This document shows, in pieces, positions 7,742 through 17,411 of a stretch of 64,000 bases of DNA. The stretch comes from JABWBD01 sp040768665 (lineage in GTDB: Bacteria > Planctomycetota > Planctomycetia > Pirellulales > Thermoguttaceae): contig JAXGMN010000054.1 in NCBI GenBank assembly GCA_040768665.1, positions 1 through 64,000 on the forward strand. Reading direction: 5' to 3'. Numbering within the stretch: position 1 is the first letter of the stretch; each line of letters opens with the position of its first letter. The notes beneath the pieces were generated by a model that did no database searches, was not told where the DNA came from, and saw nothing but the letters and a program-made list of their open reading frames with translations. Made by a program: the position numbers and the translations under genes.

Positions 7742-9369
7742 GGGGCGTCGGATGGGTCAAAGGATCGGATCGGCGTCGGTTCGAGCCATGGCGAGGCGGT
7801 TTGCCTCTGGAAAGTCTCCTCGGCCGCCTCGCGGACCAAAGGGCTTCGATCATCAAGCAGTTCGCAAAGAGCGGCGTGGCATGCGGCTGACCGACAGGAT
7901 GCAAGAATCGCCGCCGTTTCGGCACGGACAACCGACTCCTCGTCCTTCGCAAGTCCGAGCAGTGCCGTTTCCAGCGATTCGGCGGCATCAATCGCCCGCA
8001 CAATGGCCAGCCCTCGGAGACGCCGCGTACGGACCGGCGACTGCAACTCGGTTTGGAGCAGAGGAATTGTCAGAGGATCGACTTTCTTGACCAGCATGCC
8101 GGTGCTCCGTCGCACCTCGTCGTCGAGCATGTCGAAGGCGGCGAGGAATCGCTGAAAGGTGAATTCGGCAAGGGTCTTGCGAGCGGCCGATCGAATCACT
8201 GCGTGCGGGCTGTCGAGCATGCCCACCAGTCGAGGAAGCGCACCGGGGACGCCGCGGCGGCGGAGTTGCAGGAGGATGTGGGCTTGAACCCGGGGGTCTG
8301 GATCCTGGAGAGCTTTCAGCGCCAATGCGTTGGCGTCCGCACCATGGAACTCATCGAGCGCCTCCGCGGCCGCTCTCCGCCCGCCGGTCTTCCCGTACAA
8401 CAGCAGATATTCAATCGTCGCGAACGCGTCGGCCCGCCCCATGCCAGAGGCCATGACGGTCTGCACCGCGGCGTGCTGGGCCATGTCGTCGAGCTGGGCA
8501 AACACAGCGGAACCGCATCGTACCCAGGCCAGCGATTCCATCCTCCTCAAGTTTGCCGCAACGGCAGCCGACGGCTTTCGGCCGACCTTTCGAAGCAGCG
8601 ATTGCACGAACTCAAGATCCGTCCGTTTGCCTGCCACGGAAATCGCTCCCGAAGGTGCTTTCCCGTCGTCGAGAAAGCTCAGCAACAGGCCGATGACTGC
8701 CGGATGCGGGCTTTTTGAAAGGATGTCGATCAGCACGAGGAAGGCGGGGTGGTAGGGCGACCGCAGAATGTTCCGCAGGGCAGCGCTCTCGCGCCCCGCG
8801 AGCAGGATGAGCGATTCGACGACCTCCCGTCGCTTGTGGTTGGCGAACCGTTCGGCGGCCTGCTCGAGAGCATGGACGACATACCTCACGATCAGTTGGG
8901 GATCGCGGCGCGACTCGGACACTGCGGGCGTGCAGCGCTCCTCGTCGAGCAGGTGGACCAATTGCGTCAACGTTCCGGCCGCCAGCGCCGCTGCCGAGTC
9001 GCTCGACTCCTCCAGCACCTTCAGGAGCACCGGGATCAGATCGTACTCCCGGAACCAAACCATTGCCTGGCAGGCGTTTGTGCGCAGCGGCCGCTCCTCC
9101 GAAAGCAGGGCGTCGCGAATGGCGGGCCCCAGTCGGGCGTGGTGCTCTTGGACAATCTGGCGATCTCGGGGTTCCAGCGAGTCCAGCCGCCGCAATACCT
9201 CGCGGTGGCCCACCAACGCGCGGCGGGTAAGCACCGCCTGCAGAGCCTCCTGACGAATCCTCCTGTGCGGCGAGTCCAGGGCCGGCAAGAGGACGCGAGT
9301 GGCTGCTTCGTTGCTAGTCGTCTTTAGGACTTCAAACGTGTTCTGCAGGCCGGTAGACACGTTGCACAA
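7738..9369 (-). CDS. HEAT-repeat protein
   Basis: 543 residues made almost entirely of paired amphipathic helices typical of HEAT/armadillo-like repeats: for example LPALDSPHRRIRQEALQAV near the start, LLGLAKDEESVVRAETAAIL and LCELLDDRSPLVREAAEETF near the end. Such solenoids serve as protein-protein scaffolds; no enzymatic motif is visible. The first codon shown is a TTG at 9369; a GTG at 9360 is possible, and neither has a strong ribosome site. It is translationally coupled to the downstream membrane protein. Confidence 0.85.
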   Translation of the reverse strand: MCNVSTGLQNTFEVLKTTSNEAATRVLLPALDSPHRRIRQEALQAVLTRRALVGHREVLRRLDSLEPRDRQIVQEHHARLGPAIRDALLSEERPLRTNACQAMVWFREYDLIPVLLKVLEESSDSAAALAAGTLTQLVHLLDEERCTPAVSESRRDPQLIVRYVVHALEQAAERFANHKRREVVESLILLAGRESAALRNILRSPYHPAFLVLIDILSKSPHPAVIGLLLSFLDDGKAPSGAISVAGKRTDLEFVQSLLRKVGRKPSAAVAANLRRMESLAWVRCGSAVFAQLDDMAQHAAVQTVMASGMGRADAFATIEYLLLYGKTGGRRAAAEALDEFHGADANALALKALQDPDPRVQAHILLQLRRRGVPGALPRLVGMLDSPHAVIRSAARKTLAEFTFQRFLAAFDMLDDEVRRSTGMLVKKVDPLTIPLLQTELQSPVRTRRLRGLAIVRAIDAAESLETALLGLAKDEESVVRAETAAILASCRSAACHAALCELLDDRSPLVREAAEETFQRQTASPWLEPTPIRSFDPSDAP

Positions 9370-9514
9370 CTCAACCCAAAATTCGCAATTTACCCTTTTT
9401 AAGGATCGGTCACCAAGAGAGGCCGACTTTGGCGAATTCCGACCGGTGAACGGTATTCACGGAGCTGATGACATCCCCCCTCTCACAGATGGGGGGGCAC
9501 GGCGGCAAAGTCGA

Positions 9515-9615
9515 GTTACCACGAAACACACGAATTACACGAAAAGCAGAAACGTAAAAGACAGAAAAGACTCTACCATCGGCAGACCCGTTCTTTCGTG
9601 TGTTTCGTGGTAAAC
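9515..9615. repeat. inverted repeat with ACCACGAAACACACGAA arms
   Basis: Left arm TTACCACGAAACACACGAA begins near 9516 and the right arm TTCGTGTGTTTCGTGGTAA ends near 9613: 19-bp perfect inverted arms about 60 bases apart. The arm sequence belongs to a repeat that I know from many environmental bacterial genomes. The surrounding gap (9370-9650) holds no gene. Confidence 0.75.
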
Positions 9616-9650
9616 AACCCAAACAGGCGGAGGAAAGGCTCACTTGGCAG

Positions 9651-10502
9651 TTATGATCCGGCCGCGAGCCTCTCCTGGTCTGAAAGGAGTTCCATTCGGA
9701 TTGGCCGTAGATCGAATTTCGGGTTCTGACCGAGGAATCGAGCTGGATTGTTGTAGAAGATCTCGACCGCGTCCTGGAGGGAGTGCCCGCGGCGCCGGAA
9801 TTCGAGAACGCATTCCTGAAGGGTGAATGGGTCGCTCGGGCCCCAGTCGGCGGAACTGTTGACCAGCGTTCGCTCGAATCCGTACCGCTCAATAATATCG
9901 ACGGCCCGCTTGGGCGAGCACTTGGTGATCGGATAGAGCGTGAATCCGAGCCAGTAACCGGCGTCCTTGACCATGCGGATCGTGTGTTCCTCGACGTGAT
10001 CGATCCATACCCGTTCCGGATTCACCGGCAGACCTTTCAGGATCTCGAGAACCCGCTTCGTCCCGTGCAGCTTGTCCTCGAGGTGCGGTGTATGGATGAG
10101 GATGAGCTGATCGTGCTTGAGCGCCAACTCGATCTGGGCCTGCATGATTTCGGATTCGTTGCGGGTCGATTTGTGCAGCCCGGTCTCGCCCACGCCCAGG
10201 ACGTTCGGCTTCTGGAAAAATTCGGGCATGTGTTCGAGCACCGCCCGGCTCAGTTCGGGATTTTCGGCTTCTTTGGGATTCACGGCAACCCAGCAGAAGT
10301 GGCGGATTCCGTACTGGGCGGCGCGTGTTGGCTCGAACTCGCTGATCTGCCGGAAATAGTCGATGAAGGTCTCCGGATAGCGGCGGTCAAACCCGGCCCA
10401 GAAGGCCGGCTCGGCCACGGCTGCCACGCCCGACATGGCCATCCGCTCATAGTCCTGCACCGTACGTGCGATACCGTGGTAATGGGGCTGGATGATCTGC
10501 AT
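9651..10502 (-). CDS. TatD-like metal-dependent hydrolase
   Basis: 283 residues with the metal-binding pattern of TatD/amidohydrolase-type barrels: HYH near residue 8, VLGVGETGLHK (bridging Glu), LILIHTPH, VWIDHVEEHT, and NSSADWGPSD with the late catalytic Asp. It is expected to be a cytosolic divalent-metal hydrolase; substrate unknown. The start ATG at 10502 is preceded by AAGGTG that overlaps the end of the small gene at 10512, indicating an operon. Length is close to the TatD norm of about 260. Confidence 0.8.
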   Translation of the reverse strand: MQIIQPHYHGIARTVQDYERMAMSGVAAVAEPAFWAGFDRRYPETFIDYFRQISEFEPTRAAQYGIRHFCWVAVNPKEAENPELSRAVLEHMPEFFQKPNVLGVGETGLHKSTRNESEIMQAQIELALKHDQLILIHTPHLEDKLHGTKRVLEILKGLPVNPERVWIDHVEEHTIRMVKDAGYWLGFTLYPITKCSPKRAVDIIERYGFERTLVNSSADWGPSDPFTLQECVLEFRRRGHSLQDAVEIFYNNPARFLGQNPKFDLRPIRMELLSDQERLAAGS

Positions 10503-10511
10503 GGTAGCACC

Positions 10512-10748
10512 TTAAGAGGCCGGATCGGAAAACAGACGCAGCAGCCGCTCGGCACGATCGGGCGACGCCTTCCGGTCGGCCAGGATTTCCAGCGACTGGT
10601 AGATCTTCTCCCACCGCGGATCGTTGGTTTCTGACCGGCCGTCCCGACTGCGTGCGGCATCATGCCGGTCGAGCGTTGCCGCGATCTCCAGCAGTTGGCA
10701 TCGCGTGTCCAGGAAGTAGCGATCAATAACTTGTTGGGCGGTGAGCAT
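10512..10748 (-). CDS. small conserved-looking protein upstream of the TatD-like gene
   Basis: 78 residues from the ATG at 10748, chosen because GAGGAG lies 8 bases upstream. It begins MLTAQQVIDRYFLDTRCQLL and is mostly helical, with a charged middle (RHDAARSRDG) and RAERLLRLF near the end. It ends 9 bases before the TatD-like gene, so the two are likely partners. No family recognised. Confidence 0.65.
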   Translation of the reverse strand: MLTAQQVIDRYFLDTRCQLLEIAATLDRHDAARSRDGRSETNDPRWEKIYQSLEILADRKASPDRAERLLRLFSDPAS

Positions 10749-10885
10749 GGGGAGTCTCCTCAAAGCAGGGGCTTTCGCAGCATTATATCCAGGTCGGGAG
10801 GGTCGATGCAAAGACACCCCCATCTTTTGACGACCCGAAATGTCGCGATGGCGAAGATTTGCTGGCCGCCCGCGTTTCGGCGTCG

Positions 10886-13519
10886 CTATGGCTTGTCCCC
10901 ACCGCGAACCCTCAGCACGCGCGTCTCGCCCCGTTTCATAGTCAGCGCGATGGCAGGCCCGTCGCCCATACGCCTGCCCGTCAACAGGTCGACAACCCCA
11001 TCATCGCAGCCCGTATTGAGCGTCAGCGGCCCGTCCTGCGATCCGTGCAGCACCAGGTAATGCCCGTTCGAGTAGACATTGCAGTCGTTGTCGACAAACA
11101 GGTGAACCCCGGCCTTGCGAGCAGCCAATCGCAGCAGTTCCGACGTTAACCCCGGCGGTCCGACAAACAACGAGGGGCCGTCGGGCGTCTGCCGAAGAGC
11201 CACGGCGGCTGACCCATCGGGGTAGCTTGCCAAGACCTCCTCCGCCGACGCATCGACGGCCGCAAACAGCGGCGCAACAGGTTTGCCGATGCCGAAACCG
11301 TTCGTCATCCCCAGGCTCCTGCCGAGTTCCGTCGGTTCCGCCCAAGCCTTTTCGGGCGAGACCACCCCCAGCGCAAATCCGGTCAGTTCCCGCATCGCAT
11401 TGAGGTTGATGCGGTCGGGCTCCTGATAGCCCGGCGCGTAGCACCAGACGCGGAAGCTTCCGTGGGTGGCCCGGAGGATCGCTTGACGCTGCTGGGGCGA
11501 CAAGCACCAGGCCGAGAGAAAGACCAACACTTTCGCCCCGACGCGCCCCGACGATACGTCATCGAGCAGATACTGCCCGTACGGGGCGCCCATTCGCCCC
11601 AACGGCTCCCGCACCTCGTATATGCCGGGCCGGGTCATCTGCTCTCCGCTGAAGGCGACGCGGATCATGCTCCGCTCGTCGATAACGGCGGCTACCTCCG
11701 GCCGGAACGCGACGGGGTCTTCCAGCAGCGGTTGGTCCAACGCCCTCAGGCGGTCCATCTCGGCCCACATCCGCGGGTCGGCAAACCAGCCGGTGGCCGT
11801 CAGGTCCATCCACCATGTGCCGAAATTCCGCAACGCGCACTGCCCGGTATTACGCAAGAGTTGAGAGTTCGTCTCTTCGATCGTGTCGACCCGGTCTCGC
11901 GAGCCCGGCGGAGTGCCAGTGCTCAGATAGGTCGACGTGTCGTCCTCGTACAGCCACATCTTGCCGGCCAGTGCGACACTCTCCGCCGCTGTCATCGCGG
12001 GCGCGCTCTGGCCGAGCCCGCGATCGAAATAGGAGATCGGCGAGCAGAGGATATCGATATCGGGGCACTCCAGAACGCGTCTTAGTGCATAGTGGCCCGA
12101 CGTGGATGGCCCGTTATGAACGGCGGCGAACTCGAACACGTAGCCGTAGAAGAAGACCACCAGCTTGCGGCCCTTCGTTGCGTCGCGCACGGTCCGGGCG
12201 AAGTGGCAGACGCAGTCCGCCATCATTTCCTGCTGGAACTCGGCGAAATCGATCAGCGCCCGCTCGTTCGTTGGATTTCGCAGCACGCCCGACGGAGCCG
12301 ACCGGCGGGCCTCAGGCGACGGCACCTCCGCCGCGGCCAGCGATGCAGTGGGATCGTTCCAGACCCGGCGAAGTTCGTCGTTGCCGACGTAACGCTGGTG
12401 CAACCATCGCCGCCACGCATCGCGCGACGCGGCCGAGTAGCCGTTCAAAGCCGGCCCCCAAGTCTCCTGGTAGAACCACTCGCCGGTGTTCTGGCCACAG
12501 GGATGATAGCCGGCGATGTGCGGCCCGAAAGCCGCTTCGAGGTGGTCGATCAGTGCGGCGAGCCGCTCCGAGGCGTCGCGCCGATACGTTTCCGAGGCCA
12601 CGACCACGTCGGCGTGCTTCTGCGGCCCGCGATCCCAGACCATGCAATCGTCCCGGTGCGTGTCGCGCCACCACTGCGGCGGCGCCATGCCGATCCGCGG
12701 CAGCAGCAGAGCGTCGGGATTTGCGTCCAGGACGGTGCGGCATTGAGCGTCGACTCCCGCCCAGTCGACATTCTCTCCCGGGCGGGGCCACGGCGTCGAT
12801 ACCGGAAAGCTCACCAGATCGACGCCGACTTCTCCCGCCATCTTGATCTGTTTTGCGAAAGGCCCCGGCGGTCCGCCCAGGTAAGTGAATTGCTGACCCG
12901 GACGGTAAAAAGCCAGAGTCAATTCGCGACGCTCTGCGGCGCGCGCCCAAAGGCTCACCCGGTAGCGATGCCCCTTCGCAAGCGACAGCTTGGGCAAGTG
13001 ATAGACATGGAAGTCGGGCCACGTGCCTCGCGGCGGAGCCTTCAGCTTCACGTGGAGGCAAGCCGTGTTATCGCGGCCGCCGTCAGGCTGAACATCTACG
13101 GAGCCGACCGTGTTGGCCTCGCCCGTCGGCCAGAAGGTCCAGTCCTCCTGGAACGCCTTTCTGCCGCCCTCGAAGCCGCACAGCGGAACCACGTCGCGGC
13201 CGGTTTCAAGATCGGTCACCTGGAGGTCGTCGAGATGGATGTCGCCCGGTGTGGACCCGAAGCGGAGGTGCATGGTTGCGTGCGAGGGCTCGTCTTCGGA
13301 CGGCGAAAACTCAAAGCTGATTTCTTTCGCCCCGGGTCCGATCGGAAGAGGGCGGGAGCCGGGCGCGCCCCAGAACATGCGCGCCCGCACCGCCTTGTCG
13401 TCGACGACCAGACGCGGAGCGCCCGAAGCAACCTCGATACGCACCGACTCCACTGCGGCAGCCGGGGCCAACGCGGCGAGAATCAAACACCCTACCGCCC
13501 AAACGCTACTGCGCGGCAC
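10886..13519 (-). CDS. secreted glycoside hydrolase, GH42-like, with N-terminal carbohydrate-binding-type domain
   Basis: The GTG at 13519 was chosen: AAGGAG lies 7 bases upstream and the product then starts with a signal peptide (VWAVGCLILAALAPAAAV). The frame extends further upstream but there it overlaps the Dabb gene. The 877-residue protein has a beta-sandwich region (about 25-240) like family 4/9 carbohydrate-binding modules (HLDDLQVTDLETG, LSLAKGHRYRVSLWARA), then a TIM barrel with HPCGQNTGEWF near the expected acid/base Glu of GH42-type beta-galactosidases, and a C-terminal trimerisation-like and beta-sandwich region. The substrate is unknown. The Dabb gene ends 32 bases upstream. Confidence 0.75.
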   Translation of the reverse strand: MPRSSVWAVGCLILAALAPAAAVESVRIEVASGAPRLVVDDKAVRARMFWGAPGSRPLPIGPGAKEISFEFSPSEDEPSHATMHLRFGSTPGDIHLDDLQVTDLETGRDVVPLCGFEGGRKAFQEDWTFWPTGEANTVGSVDVQPDGGRDNTACLHVKLKAPPRGTWPDFHVYHLPKLSLAKGHRYRVSLWARAAERRELTLAFYRPGQQFTYLGGPPGPFAKQIKMAGEVGVDLVSFPVSTPWPRPGENVDWAGVDAQCRTVLDANPDALLLPRIGMAPPQWWRDTHRDDCMVWDRGPQKHADVVVASETYRRDASERLAALIDHLEAAFGPHIAGYHPCGQNTGEWFYQETWGPALNGYSAASRDAWRRWLHQRYVGNDELRRVWNDPTASLAAAEVPSPEARRSAPSGVLRNPTNERALIDFAEFQQEMMADCVCHFARTVRDATKGRKLVVFFYGYVFEFAAVHNGPSTSGHYALRRVLECPDIDILCSPISYFDRGLGQSAPAMTAAESVALAGKMWLYEDDTSTYLSTGTPPGSRDRVDTIEETNSQLLRNTGQCALRNFGTWWMDLTATGWFADPRMWAEMDRLRALDQPLLEDPVAFRPEVAAVIDERSMIRVAFSGEQMTRPGIYEVREPLGRMGAPYGQYLLDDVSSGRVGAKVLVFLSAWCLSPQQRQAILRATHGSFRVWCYAPGYQEPDRINLNAMRELTGFALGVVSPEKAWAEPTELGRSLGMTNGFGIGKPVAPLFAAVDASAEEVLASYPDGSAAVALRQTPDGPSLFVGPPGLTSELLRLAARKAGVHLFVDNDCNVYSNGHYLVLHGSQDGPLTLNTGCDDGVVDLLTGRRMGDGPAIALTMKRGETRVLRVRGGDKP

Positions 13520-13551
13520 AGAAAGTCTCCTTAGTGCCTGGGGATCTCCGC

Positions 13552-13962
13552 CTACATGTCGGCGTGAGACGAGGCCGCCACGTAGGAGTCGAATACACGC
13601 ACCGACTTCCAGAGGTCTTTGTTTTTCGAAATGAACTCGAGGTGGCGCTCGGAGGTCTGGTACTGATCGTGGGCGGCCTTGTTCTTGAAGACCACATGCA
13701 GAGCCACGTCGAAGCCCAAATCGTTCACCTCGCGGCGGAATTCTCCGGCGATCGGGCCGACGGCAAACCAGATCGTGCCGGGGTGGCCCGCCAGGTACTT
13801 CTTGCACGCGGCGACCAGTTCGGTGGTCGTTGCTTGCGACGGGGCCTTGAGACTGAAGTAAACATCGTGCGAGAGCAGCCGCTCCGGTTCCTCCGCCATG
13901 CACGGACCTTCCATCGATAACATTGCCAGGGATATAGCCGTCAACCAAAACAGGCCCTTCAT
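13552..13962 (-). CDS. secreted Dabb (stress-responsive alpha/beta barrel) protein
   Basis: ATG at 13962 chosen for the CGGAGGT site 5-8 bases upstream; 136 residues. A signal peptide (about 1-22, MKGLFWLTAISLAMLSMEG) precedes a Dabb domain: LLSHDVYFSLK, TIWFAVGPIAG, GFDVALHVVFKNKAAHDQYQ, SERHLEFI. Dabb domains are small dimeric ferredoxin-like folds, often of unknown biochemical role; secreted versions are common in planctomycetes. It is followed closely by the GH42-like gene. Confidence 0.85.
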   Translation of the reverse strand: MKGLFWLTAISLAMLSMEGPCMAEEPERLLSHDVYFSLKAPSQATTTELVAACKKYLAGHPGTIWFAVGPIAGEFRREVNDLGFDVALHVVFKNKAAHDQYQTSERHLEFISKNKDLWKSVRVFDSYVAASSHADM

Positions 13963-14164
13963 TTTTGACCTCCGGAAGAAGTGTTTGCGTGCGTCAACGA
14001 TCTTGGGGATATTATGGACACAGAAATATCCCGAAGCAAGCGGGTCATGTGGCAACCGATTGTCAAGCAGGGTCTCGGCCCAGGGAAATGAAGCGTGGTC
14101 CGGGCGGCGTCGACGTGCCCTGGATGTTCCGGTTCGTCAGGCCGCTGAGCAGCAGCGACTGAGC

Positions 14165-15775
14165 TCACTCGGCTCCGCCACTCACGGCAGCGGGCGTCGG
14201 CTTGCGGCGAATCGGAGTCGTATCGATCTCTCCGAAAGCCGTGCGCCAAAGAGCGAGAGCAACGAAGTACTCCTGGAGCGTGATCGCCACGACCGCTCCC
14301 GCATCGGCGGTCTGTTGCTCCCGAAGATTCACCATTAGCAGATTGCTCTGCCCGGCGGCAAAGGCTTCCTGCTCGGCAAGCTCCATTTCCCGCGTCAACT
14401 CCAGGGATCTCTGCGCCCGTTGGTAGCGCTCGTACGCCGCGGCGACGGCGATTTTCGCCGCCGCTAGTTCCGTGCAAATCTTGTCGGTGGTCATCTGCTG
14501 CTTTGCGCTGATTTGGGCAAGCTTGCCCTCCGTCGCCCGCAGCTTGCCAACGGCCGCTCGCCGCTGAAGGGGCATGGCGAAGTCGACCGCGGCTTCCATG
14601 ACCAACGGCGACTTGTCGCGCTTGGGGCTAGCCGGCTCGCCGACGTCTTGAGATCCGGCTACCGAGACGTCCAACTCGGGGAGCATCTGGTTGCGGGCCC
14701 ACGCCAGTTCGACGTTGGCCCGGTCGCGCAAGAGTTGAAGTTCCTCCAACTCCGGACGTCGGTTCAGGGCGTGCTGAATCTCGGCGGGCATGACCGTCGC
14801 ACTGAGTTCTTCGGGTATCGGAAATCCCCGGGGCAATGCCTCCGGCGGCGGCACGGAGGGTTGGCCCGTTGCGACGCGCCAGAAGAGTGAAAGCTTGACG
14901 GCGGCTTCCTGCAGCTTCTGCTCGGCCTCCACGAGCTTGACCTGGCGAGAGAGAATCAAGCGCTCGTTATCCACCAGATCGATTCTTGGCAGATCGCCCG
15001 CATCGACCTGCTCCCGAAGCCAGGCGTTGCGCTGGTTGGCAATTTCCACAAGCTCCTTGGCCACCCGGCGAAGTTCGCCCGCAGCGACCCAATTCCAGTA
15101 GGCGATGCTCGCCTGCTGGACGAAAAGAAGCAACTCACGGCGGATCGCCGGTTCGACCGTTGCCTGAGCAAGTTCGGCGGTCCAGAGTCCGGCTCGATAC
15201 TTGTCGATCGCCCGGCCCTGGGCAAGAGGCACGACGGCGCCTGCCTTGAATTCGCCGCCCTCATTCGTGACCAGTTCCTGGTACCACGGCTCGAACTCGC
15301 CGCGGCCAACCCGATAGCCCGCGAAGACGCTCCCGCCGCAAACCAGGTTCTGCTTCAACGCGGCACCGTGGCGGTAGTTTTCGTAGAAGCCGACCGGCTG
15401 TGAAATGCTTTCGGCCGCCAGCAACAGATCATAAGGACTTGCGGCAGCGAGCAGTTCGCCGGCAGCGATCGCCCTCTCCGCAACCACCTGGCGAAGCATG
15501 GGATAATGGTGCTGGACCGAGTGGATGACCTCATCGAGAGTCAGCGTCAGGGTTTGAGGCAGTGCATCGGGGCCTTCCGTGGCCGGAACCAGCTCCCGTG
15601 GGGACTCCGGCGCGGGGATTATTTCCGCCGCGGCCTGCACCTCCTCAAGAGCAGGGGTGTCGGGCCCGTGCGCCACTGTCTGGAATGTCGAATCAGCAGG
15701 TCTCGGCACAGCGCAGCCGCAGAACACGATCGCCGTTAGTAGGGACGCTACGGCGTATTCAGCCCGTCGATTCAT
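14165..15775 (-). CDS. TolC-family outer-membrane efflux lipoprotein
   Basis: ATG at 15775 chosen because it opens directly with a lipoprotein-like signal (LLTAIVFCGC, predicted lipidated Cys near residue 20). The 536-residue product has the TolC/OEP architecture: two repeats rich in Ala, Leu, Glu and Gln with long coiled-coil helices (for example VEIANQRNAWLREQVDAGDL, LQEAAVKLSLFWR, RRPELEELQLLRDRANVELA) and the typical tail QEAFAAGQSNLLMVNLREQ. It should form the outer-membrane exit duct of the export system encoded by the next two genes upstream (HlyD at 15903, ABC at 17398). The gap of 127 bases to HlyD is compatible with one transcript. Confidence 0.88.
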   Translation of the reverse strand: MNRRAEYAVASLLTAIVFCGCAVPRPADSTFQTVAHGPDTPALEEVQAAAEIIPAPESPRELVPATEGPDALPQTLTLTLDEVIHSVQHHYPMLRQVVAERAIAAGELLAAASPYDLLLAAESISQPVGFYENYRHGAALKQNLVCGGSVFAGYRVGRGEFEPWYQELVTNEGGEFKAGAVVPLAQGRAIDKYRAGLWTAELAQATVEPAIRRELLLFVQQASIAYWNWVAAGELRRVAKELVEIANQRNAWLREQVDAGDLPRIDLVDNERLILSRQVKLVEAEQKLQEAAVKLSLFWRVATGQPSVPPPEALPRGFPIPEELSATVMPAEIQHALNRRPELEELQLLRDRANVELAWARNQMLPELDVSVAGSQDVGEPASPKRDKSPLVMEAAVDFAMPLQRRAAVGKLRATEGKLAQISAKQQMTTDKICTELAAAKIAVAAAYERYQRAQRSLELTREMELAEQEAFAAGQSNLLMVNLREQQTADAGAVVAITLQEYFVALALWRTAFGEIDTTPIRRKPTPAAVSGGAE

Positions 15776-15902
15776 GCCAAACCCGACACAGGAGCAGACC
15801 GCGACCTCGAACCTCACTCGCGCGGTCAATCCCTATAATCGGCACAATCGATCCAGCTCCCCAGGATTTCCTCCGTCGTTGCACCAATGCACCACGTATG
15901 AG

Positions 15903-17411
15903 CTACTTGGTCTTGATCTTCGGAAGGTCTTTCTTTGGGTCGCTTTTTTCGGCAGCGTCAGATACTGTCGGGGGGAAACCATTGATTTGGCGCCACATTT
16001 CGTACCAGAGTGGCACTCTATCGAGCAGTACCCAACCGTTTGCACGAACTCCCTGCCGCAGGTATTGGCCCCGCGGCCAGGTGGCATCAGTGTGGTCCGG
16101 AACAACCAGAACCCGGAAACGCCCTTTGCCGTCATCACTGGCATCTACCAGGTCGACTCGGCCTCCAAATGTGCCGACAGCCACCGAGGGCCAACCCGAG
16201 AACTGCACCGCGGGCCATCCTTCAAACTGCAGCCGGACATGGCGTCCCGGTTCGATCAGGGGTGCATCGCGTCCATCCACCCAGATCTGCACCGCGCGGC
16301 TCTCGGTCGACGGAACGAGCGTGAATAAGGGATCGCCTTCCTTGACGAACTCTCCTCCCTGGTAAGCCAACAAGTTCATGATATATCCGTCGCGCGGTGC
16401 GCGGATCAGTTGGCTGTCGCGCTGGCGCGCCAGTTTCACCTGTGCGTCCAGCAATTCCTTCTCGGCCTTGGTGACCTCGCCTTCGGCTTTGGCCCGGTCC
16501 GACTCGGTCTTGGCAACGTCGCCCTGAGCCTTCCGGAGCGTGGCATCCGCCGAGTCGACCTTTGCCTGGTACTCCCGTTCCTTGGCGCTGCGCTCGCGGC
16601 GTTTCGCCTCCAGCTCGCTATTGGCCGCGGAAATCTCCGCCTTCAGTTCACGGACCTTCGCATCCGACTCGGCGAGTTTCTGTTCAGCGACCTGCATCTT
16701 CAGTTCCGATGCGATCCCCTTTTCAAAGAGTCCTGCCTGGCGGCGATAGTCGGCGGACGCTTGCGTCAGGGTAGCCTCCGCAGCATTCAGTTTCTCCTCG
16801 ACGGCATCGATCTTGCTTTCCGCCATCCGCACGTATTCATCGGCGGCGGCCACGATCTGCTCGCGGACCGTTACCCAAGCATCGAGCTGCGACTGAGTCG
16901 ATTCCACGATTGTCCGGCTCGCCTTGAGTTGATCCCAAGCGGCCTCCAACTGGCTTTGCGCGGCGGTTAACTGGCGCTCGCTCGCGGCGACCTGCCGTTC
17001 ATAACGCTCGACGAGCAGCGGATCGAGGTCCTGGATTTCGAGGATGAGTTGCCCTGCCCGGACGCGGGAATTCTCCTGGATGTTTTCGCCCCAACGGGCG
17101 ATCCGTCCCTTCAGCGGCGAATTGACTACCTGCTGCCGCTCCAGCGGTGCGTACGCCACGACGCTGCCGCTTCCCGTGACCGTTTGCTGCCATGGCAGCA
17201 GCAGCATTCCCGATACTGCCAGGCCCATGAGCAGGCCCAACGCCAGAGCCGTTCGACGGGCCCAGCGGGTCGACCGCACAAGCCGAATCGCTGGAAAATC
17301 CGACTCATGGTACGCGGCATCCGCCAGAAGCGAGCGGCGGCGGCGGTTCTCGCGGTTCCCGTGTGGTTTTGAAACCGTTTGCTCGGTCGAACGGTTTTCA
17401 GTAGTAGTCAT
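15903..17411 (-). CDS. HlyD-type periplasmic adaptor subunit
   Basis: 502 residues: Arg-rich cytosolic N-terminus, one transmembrane helix (about 53-73, TALALGLLMGLAVSGMLLL), a split lipoyl/barrel-sandwich domain (GSGSVVAYAPLERQQV ... IRAPRDGYIMNL), a very long Ala/Glu/Lys coiled-coil hairpin (about 125-330), and a beta-barrel (VQIWVDGRDAPLIEPGRHVRL). This is the membrane-fusion protein bridging the ABC exporter and the TolC-like duct. Its start overlaps the end of the ABC gene by 14 bases, so the two are coupled. Confidence 0.92.
   Translation of the reverse strand: MTTTENRSTEQTVSKPHGNRENRRRRSLLADAAYHESDFPAIRLVRSTRWARRTALALGLLMGLAVSGMLLLPWQQTVTGSGSVVAYAPLERQQVVNSPLKGRIARWGENIQENSRVRAGQLILEIQDLDPLLVERYERQVAASERQLTAAQSQLEAAWDQLKASRTIVESTQSQLDAWVTVREQIVAAADEYVRMAESKIDAVEEKLNAAEATLTQASADYRRQAGLFEKGIASELKMQVAEQKLAESDAKVRELKAEISAANSELEAKRRERSAKEREYQAKVDSADATLRKAQGDVAKTESDRAKAEGEVTKAEKELLDAQVKLARQRDSQLIRAPRDGYIMNLLAYQGGEFVKEGDPLFTLVPSTESRAVQIWVDGRDAPLIEPGRHVRLQFEGWPAVQFSGWPSVAVGTFGGRVDLVDASDDGKGRFRVLVVPDHTDATWPRGQYLRQGVRANGWVLLDRVPLWYEMWRQINGFPPTVSDAAEKSDPKKDLPKIKTK

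Noticed and set aside
13520..13948. N-terminal extension of the GH42-like frame to 13948
   Set aside because: The extension is Arg/Gly-rich, overlaps the well-supported Dabb gene in another frame, and the GTG at 13519 has a good ribosome site followed by a signal peptide.
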